Shown: one piece after another, positions 61,311 through 64,000 of the stretch
How positions within the stretch are numbered: position 1 is the stretch's first letter
Layout of the letters: the number at the start of each line of letters is the position of its first letter
NCBI GenBank assembly: GCA_037039925.1
Contig: JAXRKP010001027.1
Coordinates: 1 to 64,000, forward strand
DNA length: 64,000 bases
Reading direction: 5' to 3'
Source: Doris montereyensis
Taxonomy: Eukaryota; Mollusca; Gastropoda; Nudibranchia; Dorididae
Program-made: the position numbers and the translations under genes
Notes under the pieces: generated by a model
What the model was told of the DNA's origin: nothing
Seen by the model: only the letters and a program-made list of their open reading frames with translations
Databases searched by the model: none

Positions 61311-62049
61311 TTAAAAAAAGATTCTGGAATAAGAAAATTCTAATTTATATAATCTCTCTCAGCTCATGCTAGGTGTATGTATTAGTATTATAATAGATAA
61401 ATACGGCCCCTACCTACACACTGCAACCCCAGATTAATAACGGCAGTAACTAAAAAATATGGGTGGCTTGCGTTTCGAAACCGTTTTCGTTAAAAAAATA
61501 AAATTGACCTTCCACCATGTATGACGACGCATCTCAGGTGAATTACGAGAAACAGCAAGACCAAAAGATATTTTGAAGAGTGAAGCCAAAGAAGTATTTT
61601 CGCTTATTATGGGTGGCGAGAGTTGACACAAGTGCTTATAAACAGTTGTATCAATATCATCACGTAGAAGGATTAGACTGTTGGTGATGTTTTCATTAAA
61701 AAAAAAAAAAGAAATACGGAAAGTAAAATCATTGACCTGAGTTTTCTCAAAAGTCGGTCTAGTCTCGTTTGAAGCGTATAATCAATCTGGGGTCACGACT
61801 CATTGCTCTAAACTTTCCTTAATTTCAATAATACATGTAATTATAAGAATAGAAAAGCCTGACACAATACAATCTGCGGCGTGCATAAACAGTTATTGCA
61901 GTGGGCAACGACTGCAATGAAATCTTCTTTCATTATGTCATAGCTTTATCACAAACCACTTGTGCATGATTTCAAACGCCTCTGTCCCCACCTCCTCCCC
62001 ACTATTTTCAAAGTGCAATGTAAAATGTGACAGCAATTTCTCCGTCTAC

Positions 62050-64000
<1,951 letters not shown>

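Overview
This window is eukaryotic, intron-rich, AT-rich animal DNA, most likely from a mollusc and perhaps a heterobranch gastropod. The basis is spliced genes with short exons and long introns, APE-type LINEs, several tRNA-type SINE families, piggyBac-like and foldback elements, very abundant minisatellites, and scattered AGATCT/TAGATC clusters. The organism call is inference. No bacterial gene, rRNA or CRISPR array was seen.

The main gene is on the + strand, from 11837 to 49346. It encodes a class C (family 3) seven-transmembrane receptor in 17 coding exons. Every exon has GT/AG boundaries, and the phases agree once 13 small breaks are allowed for. Twelve of the breaks read as one base missing in or next to a homopolymer. 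With the breaks allowed for, the exon lengths add up to 975 codons (974 residues plus stop). I therefore read the breaks as assembly errors, not as a pseudogene. The layout is signal peptide, bilobed ligand-binding domain (exons 1-9), a short Ser/Thr/Pro stalk with no nine-cysteine domain, 7TM core (exons 10-14) and a basic Ser/Gly/Tyr-rich tail (exons 15-17). A long 3'UTR probably runs to an AATAAA near 52131.

A second gene lies convergently on the - strand. Only its last three coding exons are visible (60764-60947, 58082-58221, 56995-57131). The product is not recognised, and its 5' part lies beyond the right edge.

By region: 1-2000 holds an APE-type LINE on the - strand with tandem repeats at its 5' end. 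2000-10100 is simple-sequence DNA, SINEs, a deleted LINE and a foldback element. 10100-11836 is the presumed 5' region of the receptor. 11837-22303 carries receptor exons 1-7. 22304-29820 is one intron filled by 30-bp and 43-bp minisatellites. 29821-34949 carries exons 8-10 with 50-bp and 41-bp arrays. 34950-43608 carries exons 11-14 with a 22-bp array, LINE and SINE relics and two abutting TTAA-flanked elements. 43609-49346 carries exons 15-17, a piggyBac-like relic split by a foldback element, and a SINE-derived array. 49347-56994 holds the 3' ends of both genes and more arrays. 56995-64000 holds the - strand gene and repeats.

The main novelty is how repeats shape the genes. Most long introns carry a private minisatellite. 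One SINE and one foldback terminus have themselves become tandem arrays. Several arrays repeat sequences that look like RNA-processing signals (AATAAA, splice acceptors, splice donors).
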